A stretch of DNA of 64,000 nucleotides from Pseudomonas sp. PDM14 (GCF_014851905.1 NZ_JACVAQ010000003.1:372001-436000), one strand, 5' to 3'. Positions 8,656 through 17,711 are shown, counted from the first letter of the stretch. Made by a program: numbers and translations. Notes: generated by a model from the sequence alone, not told the origin.

Positions 8656-9405
8656 TTACGGGTAGCCGGTCTCGTTGGGGTTCGGCAGCACTTCGATCAC
8701 GCGCCAGATCGACGAGTAGACGCTTTCCTGGGAGAAGGTCACACGGCCCTGGCCCTTGTACAGATTGACGATGCGCGCGACGTCCTTGCCCTTGAAGTTG
8801 AAGGGGATCCAGGCCTTGCCGGTCTGGTGCGAGTAGGTGGCGGTCGGCGCGCCGATCAGGGCGTTGACTTCATCTTGCGTCATGCCGTTGACCACGCTGC
8901 TGAACGAGCCCTTGCCCTGCGCCGGTGCGGCGGCCTGGGCGACCGGTTGCGCGGCGGCGGTGCTGCTGCCGGCGCCGGCACGGTAGCGGGCCAGGTTGAC
9001 GCTGCCCGGGGCGAAGGCCGCACCGCTAGCGCTCAGGCCGTCGGCAGCCTTGCCGCAGTGACGCGACAGCTTGCGGTTGCCGGATTCGGCGACCTGGCTG
9101 AGCAGGTTCTTGTAGCGACCGTTACCGGACGCGCCGATGGCCTTGCACACCCAGGCGTAGGCATCGGCCTCGGAGTTGCTGGTGGCAGTACGGTACTTCT
9201 GCGACAGCACTTCGGCAGCGACGTCGAGCACTTCCTGGTCGCGATAGCCGGTGTGGTAGATGCTCTGCGCGGCCTGGCTGACCGATACCGGGCCGCCTTG
9301 CAGCAGCTGGTCGATGTAGCGCTGGCCGGTCGGATCGACGGCGTGGGCCTGGAAGCTGGCGCAGGCCAGGGTGGCGGCGATCACCAAAGCGGATCCCTGT
9401 TTCAT
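8656..9405 (-). CDS. exported hypothetical protein with SmpA-like C-terminal motif
   Basis: A 249-residue secreted protein. The ATG at 9405 follows AAGGAC and opens a clean signal peptide, MKQGSALVIAATLACASFQA, cleaved near AHA. An alpha-helical region with four visible cysteines or charged turns (AYAWVCKAIGASGNGRYKN, LSRHCGKAADGL) leads into an Ala/Gln-rich linker (about 165-180). The C-terminal domain contains GMTQDEVNALIGAPTATY. That is reminiscent of the SmpA/OmlA (BamE-like) pattern in which a short helix precedes a G-x-P turn. I do not recognise a precise family or function. Confidence 0.7.
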   Translation of the reverse strand: MKQGSALVIAATLACASFQAHAVDPTGQRYIDQLLQGGPVSVSQAAQSIYHTGYRDQEVLDVAAEVLSQKYRTATSNSEADAYAWVCKAIGASGNGRYKNLLSQVAESGNRKLSRHCGKAADGLSASGAAFAPGSVNLARYRAGAGSSTAAAQPVAQAAAPAQGKGSFSSVVNGMTQDEVNALIGAPTATYSHQTGKAWIPFNFKGKDVARIVNLYKGQGRVTFSQESVYSSIWRVIEVLPNPNETGYP

Positions 9406-9703
9406 GGGTAAAGTCCTTTGTTGTGGCGTGTTGGCTGTGACCGACCCCGGCGTCGGCGTGCGGAGTCTGCGCGCCACCTTATCGTCTGCGGCGGCAAAGG
9501 CCAAGCGCGCCTCGGCGCCTGTGCCCGTGCGGGTTGAAAAGCTGGAACTGATCGACAGGTAGGCCCCGCGCAGGTGGCTGACGAACGGCTGGGCGGCTGG
9601 CGCTACGGAATTTTTCGCGTGGCAGGCTGAACCACTGTGCAGCGCCTTTACTCAACAGCAGGCGGTGCTGCGTGCGACCAGCCCCTTGCTGAGGAACTGC
9701 TGA

Positions 9704-10888
9704 ATGGACGACATGCTCGACCGGCCGGATCGGCCACTGGTGCTGGTGGTGGACGACACGCCGCAGAATCTGGAGCTGATGGGCGAACTGCTGGCCGACA
9801 CCTACCGGGTCAAGGTCGCAGACAACGGCCCTGAAGCGCTGCGCATCGCCAGCAGCGCGGAGCCGCCGGACCTGATCCTGCTCGACATCATGATGCCGCG
9901 CATGGACGGCTACGAAGTCTGTCGCAGGCTCAAGGCTGCGCCGGGCAGCCGCGATATCCCGGTGATCTTCCTGACCGCCAGGAACCAGGAACAGGACGAA
10001 CAGCACGGCTTCGATCTCGGCGCGGTGGACTACATCACCAAGCCCGTCAGCCCGCCGCTGTTGCTTGCGCGCTTGAGTGCGCACCTGCAGCTCAAGGCCA
10101 GTGCCGATTTCCTGCGCGACAAGAGCGAATACCTGCAGCTGGAAGTGCGCCAGCGCACACGCGCCATCGAGCGCCTGCAGGAGGTGACCATCGAGGCCAT
10201 GGCCAGCCTCGCCGGCATGCGCCATAACCCGCGCGGCCGTCATCTGGCGCGAATCGAACCATACATGGTGCGTCTGGCCAGGGCGCTGGCCAACCAGCAG
10301 CCGGACCTCGCCGACACCCTGACGGCGGCGCGCATCGCCCAGCTGGGCAAGTCGGCGCTGCTGCACGGCATCGGCACGCTGGTGCTGCCGGACCGCATCC
10401 TGCTCAGCCCGGCGCCGCTGGACGAGGCCGATACCGCGTTGCTGCACCGTCACGCCGAAGCCGGGCGCGCGGCGCTGGAAGCGGCCGAGGCCAAGCTCGG
10501 CAGCGCCACCGATTTTCTGCGTGACGCCCGCGACATCGTCTACAGCCAGCACGAGCACTGGGAGGGCAGCGGTTATCCGCAAGGCCTGCGCGGCGAGCAG
10601 ATCCCGCTGGCCGCGCGGCTGATGGCGCTGGTCGGCTGCTATGAGGAGCTGACCAGCCATCATCCTTATCGCCCGTCGGTGAGCCACGCCGAGGCGCTGG
10701 CGCAGATCAGTGTGGCCAGCGGTACACGCTTCGACCCCTCGGTGGTACTGGCCTTCATCGGTGCTGCCGAGGAGTTCGCCGCGATCGCCCGGCACTTGGC
10801 CGAAGACGCCGCGGCGATCAGCTGTGAACTGCAGCGTCTGGACGATTCGCTGGGAGAAAGCATCGAGCTGACCCTGCCGCCGGGCTGA
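9704..10888 (+). CDS. response regulator with degenerate HD-GYP output domain
   Basis: A 394-residue protein. Receiver domain (about 12-130): VLVVDDTPQNLELMG with the acidic pair, DLILLDIMMPRMDGYEVC with the phosphorylatable Asp, and DYITKPVSP with the conserved Lys. After a coiled linker comes an RpfG-like HD-GYP domain (about 165-360), normally a c-di-GMP phosphodiesterase. The signature pair HD is HG here (LLHGIGTLVLP instead of HDIGK), the first His of the HHE motif is Gln (YSQHEHWEGSGYP), and the later Asp of DxxDALTS is Gly. GYP itself is intact. Enzyme activity is therefore doubtful. GAGG nine bases upstream supports the start. Confidence 0.85.
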   Translation: MDDMLDRPDRPLVLVVDDTPQNLELMGELLADTYRVKVADNGPEALRIASSAEPPDLILLDIMMPRMDGYEVCRRLKAAPGSRDIPVIFLTARNQEQDEQHGFDLGAVDYITKPVSPPLLLARLSAHLQLKASADFLRDKSEYLQLEVRQRTRAIERLQEVTIEAMASLAGMRHNPRGRHLARIEPYMVRLARALANQQPDLADTLTAARIAQLGKSALLHGIGTLVLPDRILLSPAPLDEADTALLHRHAEAGRAALEAAEAKLGSATDFLRDARDIVYSQHEHWEGSGYPQGLRGEQIPLAARLMALVGCYEELTSHHPYRPSVSHAEALAQISVASGTRFDPSVVLAFIGAAEEFAAIARHLAEDAAAISCELQRLDDSLGESIELTLPPG

Positions 10889-10927
10889 TGCGCTGCGGCG
10901 GCCCTCGTCCGGGGCTGGGGCGTGGGA

Positions 10928-11221
10928 TCAGGCGCCGGGGCGCCAATCCAGGCTCAGCGCTTCCTGCCAGGCGAAGCGCTCGAAGTGGCTGGCCACCACG
11001 CCCTGCATCTTCTCCAGGTTTTCGCGGCTGTCGCTTTCCACGCGCAGGGTCAGGCCGTTGGCGTCGGCCTGCAGCAGGCTGAGGCCGAAGGGGAATTCGA
11101 TACGGCCCTGCTGCTCGTCGTAGCTGACCGGGATCTTGTGGGCGAAATGCTTGCACAGGCGGCCGATGTAGCGTCCCGGGGTGGCAGTGACGACATGGGC
11201 GCTGGCGTTGAGGGTGGTCAT
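10928..11221 (-). CDS. DUF2218-family protein
   Basis: A 97-residue protein matching DUF2218: ATPGRYIGRLCKHFAHKIPV, then GRIEFPFGLSLLQAD and LEKMQGVVASHFERFAW. Members are small cytoplasmic proteins of unknown function, often encoded near iron or siderophore genes. The two conserved histidines in the CKHFAHK stretch could bind a ligand, but that is inference. It lies 45 bases downstream of the reductase gene on the same strand. Confidence 0.85.
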   Translation of the reverse strand: MTTLNASAHVVTATPGRYIGRLCKHFAHKIPVSYDEQQGRIEFPFGLSLLQADANGLTLRVESDSRENLEKMQGVVASHFERFAWQEALSLDWRPGA

Positions 11222-11266
11222 GGCTGTGCTCCTCGGGCGGCCCGCATCGTGGCGGGCCGCGCCTGA

Positions 11267-11908
11267 TCAGTAGGCGACGGTGAAACGCTGGCGGATGTGC
11301 TGCGGCTGCTCGGTTTCATCGAGCAGGGCCACGGCCAGGTCGGCCACGGAAATGCGCGCCGGCTCTTCGCCATTCATCAGCAGCTGCTCGCCACCGATGC
11401 GGAACTGGCCAGTGCGCGGGCCGGGCTCGAGCAGGGCCGCGGGGGAAAGGAAGGTCCACTGCAGTGTCTGTTCGTCGCGCAGGGCTGCAAGGGCCTGGCG
11501 CGCGCCCTCGGCGCCTTCCTTGTATTCGGCGGGGAAGTGCGGGGTGTCGATCAGCTGCAGGCCCGGTGCGACGTACAGGCTGCCGGCACCGCCGACCACC
11601 AGCAGGCGCGGCACGCCGGCCTGCTTGCTGGCCGCGACGATGCTGGCGCTGCCACGCAGGAACTGCTCGCGGATATCGGCCTCACCCCAGCCCGGGTTGT
11701 AGGCGCTGAGCACGGCGTCGTGGCCGGCGAGGGCGGCTGCCAGCGTGGCGCTGTCCTGCACGTCGACTTTGCGTGCCTGCAGCGCCGGATGCGGCTGCAG
11801 TTTCTCCGGGTGACGAACCAGTGCAGTCACCTGATGACCACGGTTGAGGGCTTCTTCGAGCAGGGCGCTGCCAACGAAGCCGGTAGCGCCGATCAGGGCG
11901 AGTTTCAT
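11267..11908 (-). CDS. NAD(P)-binding reductase (atypical SDR, NmrA/YwnB type)
   Basis: A 213-residue Rossmann-fold protein starting MKLALIGATGFVGSALLEEA, with the G-x-x-G-x-x-G dinucleotide loop of atypical short-chain dehydrogenases. It continues with VTALVRHPEKL, a basic pattern that favours NADPH, and LLVVGGAGSLYV. The family includes NmrA-like sensors and flavin or biliverdin reductase-like enzymes; the substrate is unknown. It is divergent from the LysR gene at 12008, which is a likely regulator given the 99-bp shared promoter region. Confidence 0.85.
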   Translation of the reverse strand: MKLALIGATGFVGSALLEEALNRGHQVTALVRHPEKLQPHPALQARKVDVQDSATLAAALAGHDAVLSAYNPGWGEADIREQFLRGSASIVAASKQAGVPRLLVVGGAGSLYVAPGLQLIDTPHFPAEYKEGAEGARQALAALRDEQTLQWTFLSPAALLEPGPRTGQFRIGGEQLLMNGEEPARISVADLAVALLDETEQPQHIRQRFTVAY

Positions 11909-12007
11909 GGGTGCATCCTCGTGTGTGCGATGGACTGCATGATCCCAGCTGGATAAACCCGGGAAAAAGAGCCCTAATGTGCTTGAACAATTAAGCAGGG
12001 CTTACGA

Positions 12008-12895
12008 ATGGAGCAGCTCAAGCGCATGGCGGTGTTCGCCACTGTGGTCGACAAGGGCTCGATGGTTGCCGCGGCCGCGGAGCTGGGCATGACGCCCTCG
12101 GCAGTCAGTCAGCAGATTCGCAAGCTGGAAGAAGGCACCCAGGTCAGCCTGCTGCACCGCACCACGCGCAAGCTGACCCTGACCGAGGCCGGCGCCAGCT
12201 TCTACCAGAGCTGCGCACAGATCCTCCAGCTTGCCGAGCAGGCGGAGCAGCGCCTGGCTGAACTGCGCGATGCGCCGGTGGGTGAGCTGCGCATCGCGGC
12301 GCCGGTGGGCTTCTCCGGGCACCTGATCACCGATGCCCTGGCGCCGCTGCTGCGCGCGCATCCGGGCCTGAGCCTGCGGCTGTTCTTCCACGACGAGCAG
12401 ATCGACCTGGTCGAGCAGCGCATCGACCTGGCCATCCGTGTCGGCGCGCAGGAGGACTCCAGCCTGGTCGCCCGGCATCTCGGCGACTGGCGCATGCTGC
12501 TGTGCGTGGCGCCTACCTACCTGGCGCGTTGTGGTGTCGTTCACAGTCCCGAGCAATTGTCGGCGCTGGACTGGTTGAGCCTGAACCATGACCGCGCTCA
12601 GCACCTCAATCTTGTGTGTGGTGACGGCAGCAGCCAGCGCCTGCGCATCGAAAGCCGCGTGGCGTGCAACAACATCCTCTCGGTCAGGCAGTTCACCCTG
12701 GCCGGCATGGGCGTCTCGGTGCAGCCGGAGCCGGAAATTCGCGAGGAGCTGGCGCGTGGCGACCTGCTGGTGCTGCTGCCGGACTGGCAGCCGGCGCCGG
12801 TCGGCATCTACATCGTCACCCCGCGCCGTGACGCGCAGCCGGCCAAGGTGCGCTACGCCATCGAGGCCCTGCGGCGCAGCCTGCTCGGTCGCTGA
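12008..12895 (+). CDS. LysR-family transcriptional regulator
   Basis: A 295-residue regulator. The N-terminal winged helix-turn-helix (about 1-60) reads MEQLKRMAVFATVVDKGS, then AAAELGMTPSAVSQQIRKLE. The effector domain follows from about 90, with GELRIAAPVGFSGHLITDAL and RIDLAIRVGAQEDSSLVARH. It belongs to the CrgA-like group that often controls an adjacent divergent oxidoreductase, here the gene at 11267-11908. An inverted repeat lies just downstream at 12915-12931. Confidence 0.9.
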   Translation: MEQLKRMAVFATVVDKGSMVAAAAELGMTPSAVSQQIRKLEEGTQVSLLHRTTRKLTLTEAGASFYQSCAQILQLAEQAEQRLAELRDAPVGELRIAAPVGFSGHLITDALAPLLRAHPGLSLRLFFHDEQIDLVEQRIDLAIRVGAQEDSSLVARHLGDWRMLLCVAPTYLARCGVVHSPEQLSALDWLSLNHDRAQHLNLVCGDGSSQRLRIESRVACNNILSVRQFTLAGMGVSVQPEPEIREELARGDLLVLLPDWQPAPVGIYIVTPRRDAQPAKVRYAIEALRRSLLGR

Positions 12896-12914
12896 TGTGG
12901 GCGAGCGCGTCGTA

Positions 12915-12931
12915 TTGCCGTATAACGGCAA
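12915..12931. repeat. perfect short palindrome TTGCCGT-ATA-ACGGCAA
   Basis: Seven-base arms around a three-base centre, located between the LysR stop (12895) and the RIO kinase start (12974). There is no T tract, so it looks more like a protein-binding site or mRNA hairpin for the kinase gene than a terminator. Confidence 0.5.
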
Positions 12932-12973
12932 CATCCCATGCACCCTTTTCCGACAGGACCCGTAGTCAACGCA

Positions 12974-13861
12974 ATGAAGACCCCGAAACGCCTGGAACCC
13001 GTGCTTGAAGATGGTTTGATCGACGAGGTCATCCGCCCGCTGATGAGCGGCAAGGAAGCCTCGGTTTATGTGGTGCGCTGCGGCAACGAGCTGCGTTGTG
13101 CCAAGGTCTACAAGGAGGCCAATAAACGCGGCTTCCGCCAGGCCGCCGAATACCAGGAAGGGCGCAAGACGCGTAACAGCCGCGACGCCCGGGCGATGGC
13201 CAAGGGCAGCAAGCATGGCCGCAAGGAACAGGAAGAAGCCTGGCAGAACGCCGAGGTGGCGGCGCTGTTCCGCCTGGCTGCGGCCGGTGTGCGCGTGCCC
13301 AAGCCGTTCGACTACATGGACGGCGTGCTGCTGATGGAACTGGTTGATGACGGCGCCGGCGATGTTGCGCCACGCCTCAACGATGTCGACCTGTTGCCCG
13401 AAGATGCCCGCGAATTCCATGCCTTCATGATCGGCGAGATCGTCAAGATGCTCTGCGCCGGCCTGGTCCACGGCGACCTCTCGGAATTCAACGTGCTGCT
13501 CGGCCCGGAAGGCCCGGTGATCATCGACCTGCCGCAAGCGGTTGATGCGGCGGCCAACAACCACGCCTTCAGCATGCTCGAGCGCGACGTGCGCAACATG
13601 GCCGAGTATTTCGGCCAGTTCGCCCCCGAGCTGCTCTACACCAAGTACGCCAAGGAAATGTGGGCGCTCTACGAGGACGGCGAGCTGACCCCGGAAAGCC
13701 CGCTCACCGGCGAGTTTGACGAACCGGAAGAAACCGCCGACGTCGATGCGGTGATGCGTGAGATCAAGGCCGCCCTGGCCGAGCAGCAGCGCCTGGAGGC
13801 CCTGCGCAACGCCGAGGATGCGCCGCGCGATGAGCCGCCTCCACCGCCGTGGGCGCAGTGA
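12974..13861 (+). CDS. RIO1-like serine/threonine protein kinase
   Basis: A 295-residue atypical kinase. ATG 12974 (MKTPKRLEPVLEDGLIDEV) is preferred over the in-frame ATG at 12938. GKEASVYVVRCGNELRCAKV contains the nucleotide loop and the ATP-anchoring lysine. VHGDLSEFNVLLG is the catalytic loop with Asp and the metal-binding Asn. VIIDLPQAVD is the RIO version of the metal-binding DFG segment. The tail (about 245-295) is acidic and then proline-rich (DEPPPPPWAQ). RIO kinases in pseudomonads are conserved but their substrates are poorly known. A strong terminator follows. Confidence 0.88.
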   Translation: MKTPKRLEPVLEDGLIDEVIRPLMSGKEASVYVVRCGNELRCAKVYKEANKRGFRQAAEYQEGRKTRNSRDARAMAKGSKHGRKEQEEAWQNAEVAALFRLAAAGVRVPKPFDYMDGVLLMELVDDGAGDVAPRLNDVDLLPEDAREFHAFMIGEIVKMLCAGLVHGDLSEFNVLLGPEGPVIIDLPQAVDAAANNHAFSMLERDVRNMAEYFGQFAPELLYTKYAKEMWALYEDGELTPESPLTGEFDEPEETADVDAVMREIKAALAEQQRLEALRNAEDAPRDEPPPPPWAQ

Positions 13862-13882
13862 TCGATTGACCTGGCCACCAAC

Positions 13883-13910
13883 GAAAACGCCCGCTGATGC
13901 GGGCGTTTTC
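13883..13910 (+). terminator. rho-independent terminator after the RIO kinase
   Basis: Stem GAAAACGCCCGC / GCGGGCGTTTTC with loop TGAT, T-rich on both flanks, so it could also work on the minus strand. Confidence 0.85.
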
Positions 13911-13997
13911 TTGGGTGCATCCGGTTGTAGCCCGGATCATTCCGGAACGCTGGTATTCGGTGCAGGCGTGCCTGTTTTCTCGTCGAGATCATCCCAG

Positions 13998-14021
13998 CCC
14001 TCTCCCGGAGGGTGAGGGAGA
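13998..14021. repeat. dispersed GC-rich repeat CCCTCTCCCGGAGGGTGAGG
   Basis: A hairpin-forming block of the CCCTCTCCC/GGGTGAGGG type. Related copies occur in this window at about 16688-16717 and 54376-54410. All three lie between genes. Confidence 0.5.
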
Positions 14022-14053
14022 AAAGACAGCCCCGCCGATCCGGGCGCTGGCGT

Positions 14054-16447
14054 TTACCAGCGGTAGGCCACACCGGCGGTGATCTGCCGCTCGGCGCCGT
14101 AGAAGGCGGCGTAGGTGTAGTTCACATAGTCCTCGTCGGTCAGGTTGCTGGCGTTGAGGGTCAGGTCCCAGGGGCCGACTTCGTAGCCGAGCATGGCGTC
14201 GACCAGGGTGTAGGACGGCGCGACGATCTCGGTGTTGAACAGGCCGGGAATCTCGTCGACGTAACGTACGCCGGCACCCGCGCGCAGCTGCCCGGGGCCG
14301 ACCTGGCCGAAGCGGTAGTCGCCCCAGACGGAGAGCATGTTGCGTGGCATGCCGCCGGTCTTCTGGCCTTCGTTGCCGGTGTTGCTCCTGGTCACCTCGG
14401 CCTTGGTGTAGGCGTAGGAGGCGGTGATGCTGGCGTTGCTGCCGATATCGGCCTTGGCTTCCAGTTCCAGGCCGCGTGAGCGCACTTCGCCGGTCTGCAC
14501 CTGGAAGTTGGTGTCCACCGGATCGGTGGTCAGCAGGTTGCTGCGGGTCAGCTGGTAGAGCGCGGCGGAGTACAGGGCGTTGCTGCCGGGCGGCTGGTAG
14601 CGGATCCCCAGCTCGTATTGCTCGCCTTCGGTGGGGTCGAAATCCTGGCCGGCACGGCTGCGTCCTGCCTGGGGTTCGAAGGATTCGCTATAGCTGACGA
14701 AGGGCGCGAGGCCGTTGTCGGCGAGGTAGACCAGGCCCATGCGCTTGGTGAAGGCGTCGCTGTCCTGGCGGGAGCTGTAGTCGTTGTACAGCGCGTCTTC
14801 CTTCTGCTTGGCCCAGTCCTGGCGGCCGCCGAGCAGCAGCACCCATTTCTCGTCGAACTTGATCTGGTCCTGCAGGTACACGCCGCTTTGGCGAGTGCGG
14901 TTCCTGGAGCTGTACGGCGCAGGGCCTGTGGGCGTGAAGGTGCCGCCGTAGATCGGGTTGAAGATGTTCAGCGGGGTCAGGTCGTAGTTGTAGCGGTCGG
15001 TCTTCAGGTGGCGATCGCCATAGTCGACGCCCGCCAGCAAGGTCTGCTCGACACGCTCGTGGTGGAAGCGCGCCTCCAGCTGGGTGTCGACGACGAAGTT
15101 GCGCGAGTCGTCGACGCGGTCCTGGGCGCCGCGCGCCACCGTGGTCATCTGCGGGTCGGTGAAACCGTCGATCGATACCGACGGCATGTCGTTCTCGGAT
15201 TCGAAATAGCGCAGGTTCTGGCGCACCTTGAAGTCGTCGTTGAAGGCGTGCTCGAAGCGGTAGCCGACGTCCCAGGCGGTGATCACCGATTTGTCGTAGC
15301 CCGGCTCGCCGAGGAAGGTGTGGCGGGAGATATGGCCGTTGGGGTTGGGCAGCACTGTGCCTTCTGCCGGCAGGCCGTAGACGTAGGCGGAGGTGCTTTT
15401 CTGGTAGGTGGCCAGCAGGGTCAGGCGGGTGGCCTCGTTGGGCTGCCAGGTGATCGACGGGGCGATGTAGGTGCGGTCGTCCGGCACGTGGTCGGTGGTG
15501 GTGTCGCTCTTGCGCTCCAGCGCGGTGAAGCGGTAGCTGAGGGTATCGCTCAGCGCGCCGCCGTGGTCGGTGGATAGCTGATGGCGGTCGTTGCTGCCGG
15601 TCTCGGCCTTGATCTCGTGCAGCTCCTCGCGGGTCGGCAGCTTGCTCACCACGTTGATGATGCCGCCCGGCGCGGCCTGGCCGAACAGCACCGAGGAGGC
15701 GCCGCGCAGCACTTCCACGCGCTCCATGCCGTAGGGCTCCTGCGAGCCGTCGTAGATGTTGCTCATGTAGCGCATGCCGTCGCGGTAAGTGCTGCCGCTG
15801 ATCTGGAAACCGCGCAGAACGAAGGAGTCAGTCAGGCGGTCGTCGGCTTCGGTGGCGATCACTCCGGCGGTGTAGCCGAGCACGTCGCGCAGGCTCTTGG
15901 CGTTGATGGCGCTGATCTGGTCGCGGGTCACCACGGAGATCGACTGCGGCGTTTCGATGATTGGCGTGTCGGTCTTGGTGCCGGTGCTGGCGGCCTTGGC
16001 CACATAGCCGGCGACGCTGCCGTAGGCCGACTGCACGCCGCGGGCGTTGACGTTGAGTTCGGACAGGTTGAGCGCGCCGGTCTGCACGGGGCGCTGCAAG
16101 GTCAGGGTGGTGGCCGAGCTGCGGCTGTAGGTCAGGCCGCTGCCGGCGAGCAGTTGCTGCAGGGCCTGTTCGGCGCTGAGGTGACCATTGACGGCGGGTG
16201 CGTTGCCGCCGAGTTCTTCATCGGCCGTGCGCAGCACCGCAATGCCGGTGGTGGCGGTGAAATCGCCGAGGGCATCGAGCAGCGGCTGGGCGGCGATGGC
16301 GAAGTGGAAGCGCTGGGCGCTGGCCTGCTCGGCCACCGCGCTGGTGCTGGTTTCGGCATGGCTCGGCGCGGCGATCACGGTGAGCAGGGCGCTGGCCAGC
16401 AGCGTACGGGCGAGCGATGGCCCGTGCGGGGCGCGGCGGATAGGCAT
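14054..16447 (-). CDS. TonB-dependent siderophore receptor with STN domain (FhuA/FoxA/FiuA-like)
   Basis: A 797-residue outer-membrane receptor and signal transducer. ATG 16447 follows GGGGGAG. Order: signal peptide (about 1-32, ending APSHAE), STN domain (about 47-105, beginning FHFAIAAQPLLDALGDF), plug (about 160-280, with IETPQSISVVTRDQI and RVEVLRGASSVLFGQAAPGG), barrel to 797 ending GVAYRW with a terminal aromatic residue. The plug pattern and overall layout are those of hydroxamate-type receptors (ferrichrome, ferrioxamine), but ligand identity is inference. FecI (17767-18246) and FecR (16737-17711) lie directly upstream on the same strand, giving a complete cell-surface signalling system. 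Confidence 0.9.
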   Translation of the reverse strand: MPIRRAPHGPSLARTLLASALLTVIAAPSHAETSTSAVAEQASAQRFHFAIAAQPLLDALGDFTATTGIAVLRTADEELGGNAPAVNGHLSAEQALQQLLAGSGLTYSRSSATTLTLQRPVQTGALNLSELNVNARGVQSAYGSVAGYVAKAASTGTKTDTPIIETPQSISVVTRDQISAINAKSLRDVLGYTAGVIATEADDRLTDSFVLRGFQISGSTYRDGMRYMSNIYDGSQEPYGMERVEVLRGASSVLFGQAAPGGIINVVSKLPTREELHEIKAETGSNDRHQLSTDHGGALSDTLSYRFTALERKSDTTTDHVPDDRTYIAPSITWQPNEATRLTLLATYQKSTSAYVYGLPAEGTVLPNPNGHISRHTFLGEPGYDKSVITAWDVGYRFEHAFNDDFKVRQNLRYFESENDMPSVSIDGFTDPQMTTVARGAQDRVDDSRNFVVDTQLEARFHHERVEQTLLAGVDYGDRHLKTDRYNYDLTPLNIFNPIYGGTFTPTGPAPYSSRNRTRQSGVYLQDQIKFDEKWVLLLGGRQDWAKQKEDALYNDYSSRQDSDAFTKRMGLVYLADNGLAPFVSYSESFEPQAGRSRAGQDFDPTEGEQYELGIRYQPPGSNALYSAALYQLTRSNLLTTDPVDTNFQVQTGEVRSRGLELEAKADIGSNASITASYAYTKAEVTRSNTGNEGQKTGGMPRNMLSVWGDYRFGQVGPGQLRAGAGVRYVDEIPGLFNTEIVAPSYTLVDAMLGYEVGPWDLTLNASNLTDEDYVNYTYAAFYGAERQITAGVAYRW

Positions 16448-16499
16448 GGTGGTCTCCCCCAAGGAGTCAGTCTGGCAAATGCGAATTGTTCGCTGCCAA

Positions 16500-16550
16500 C
16501 ACAACGGGCGAGCGGCGGGGTTCCCTCATGTCTTTTTGAAAAAAACCTTC
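16500..16550 (-). promoter_or_regulatory. candidate FecI-type promoter for the receptor at 14054-16447
   Basis: On the minus strand the receptor leader has a T-tract/A-tract block (GGTTTTTTTCAAAAAGAC), then ATGAGGGAAC and, about 16 bases later, CCCGTTG. The AT tract followed by a GGGAAC-like -35 and a CGTT-like -10 is what I would expect of an iron-starvation sigma promoter. The 289-bp gap after fecR also argues for a separate promoter. Not experimentally supported here. Confidence 0.3.
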
Positions 16551-16687
16551 GGGGCTGTGTTGAGGGTGGATTGGCAGGCGCTATCCACGGCACCGCTTCC
16601 CTCACCGTGCTCCGCTCTGTAGGGCGAGGGGCTTGATTGAGGGCGGGATTGAGCGCGGAGCCTATCAACACCTCGAGGCGAACTCCT

Positions 16688-16717
16688 CTGCCGCCGGGAG
16701 CGGGCAGGGGTGAGGGG
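16688..16717. repeat. dispersed GC-rich repeat (GGGAGCGGGCAGGGGTGAGG)
   Basis: A member of the same intergenic family as 13998-14021 and 54376-54410, immediately downstream of the fecR stop. Confidence 0.4.
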
Positions 16718-16736
16718 CGTCGACCAGAGACAGCGC

Positions 16737-17711
16737 CTAGCGATGAACCAGCAACGCCAACCCGGGAATTCGCGTGGTCTTCAGCTGCAGGCTGGAGGTC
16801 AGCGCGTCCAGCAGTGCCTGCGGGTCATTGGCGCGGAAGGTGCCGGACAGGCGCTGCTGGCGCAGCGAGTCATCGAGCAGCAGCACCGGCGCATGGCCCA
16901 TGCGCTGCAGGCTGTCGACCACCTCGCCGAGTGTGGCACGGTCGAAGATCAGCAGGCCGCGTTGCCAGGCGAGGGCGCGGGAGCTGTCCACCGTCAGTGG
17001 GCCGCTGAGCTGTCCGCCGTGACGTCGCGCCTGCTGGCCTGGGGTCAGGGTAACGGCCTGGTTGGAGCTGGCATCGCGCACTTCGACGCGCCCGCGCATG
17101 ACGGTGACGCGTTGCTCGGCGCCGGTGGCGTCGACGGCGAAGGCGGTGCCCAGCACGCGGGTGCTCAGTTGCGTGCTGTGGACGATGAAGGGGCGCTGCG
17201 AGTCGTGGCTGACATCGAACCAGGCGCGGCCACGCAGCAGGCGGACGTTGCGCTGATCGGCACGCAGGTCGACGTCCAGCGCGCTGTCGGCGTCGAGCAG
17301 TACGCGGCTGCCATCGTCCAGGGTCAGCTGGCGCTGCTCGCCGGGGGCGCTGGCGTAGTCGGCGCCGGCGCGCTGCAGCAGGCCGGGATCGCGCCAGGTG
17401 CCGATCGCCACCGCCAGTAGCAGGCTGCAGGCCACGGCGAGCGCCGGGCCGCGCAGCCAGCGCAGGTGCAGGGCATGCCGCGACGGGCGGTGCCAGCCCG
17501 TGTCGGCCAGACGCGTGGCCGGCTCGCGGAGCTTCTGCCAGAGCAGTTCGACCTCGTGGAAGGCTTCGGCGTGAAGCGGGTCGCTGTCCAGCCAGCGGCG
17601 GAAGTCGATGCGTTCACTGGCCGGCAGCTGCGGGTTCTGCAGGCGCACGTACCAGGTCGTCGCCGTCTGCTGACGGTCGAGGCTGGCCTGCTGTTCGGGC
17701 GAGGTCTTCAC
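16737..17711 (-). CDS. FecR-family anti-sigma factor
   Basis: A 324-residue inner-membrane regulator. A cytoplasmic sigma-binding region (about 1-85) contains the DUF4880-type segment RIDFRRWLDSDPLHAEAFHE. A single membrane helix follows (about 88-106, ALAVACSLLLAVAIGTW). The periplasmic FecR domain (about 120-230) contains GEQRQLTLDDGSRVLLDADS, and the STN-like tail (about 255-324) contains LSGTFRANDPQALLDALTSS. It would hold the FecI at 17767 and release it when the receptor at 14054 binds its siderophore. The sigma gene is 55 bases upstream. Confidence 0.92.
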   Translation of the reverse strand: MKTSPEQQASLDRQQTATTWYVRLQNPQLPASERIDFRRWLDSDPLHAEAFHEVELLWQKLREPATRLADTGWHRPSRHALHLRWLRGPALAVACSLLLAVAIGTWRDPGLLQRAGADYASAPGEQRQLTLDDGSRVLLDADSALDVDLRADQRNVRLLRGRAWFDVSHDSQRPFIVHSTQLSTRVLGTAFAVDATGAEQRVTVMRGRVEVRDASSNQAVTLTPGQQARRHGGQLSGPLTVDSSRALAWQRGLLIFDRATLGEVVDSLQRMGHAPVLLLDDSLRQQRLSGTFRANDPQALLDALTSSLQLKTTRIPGLALLVHR

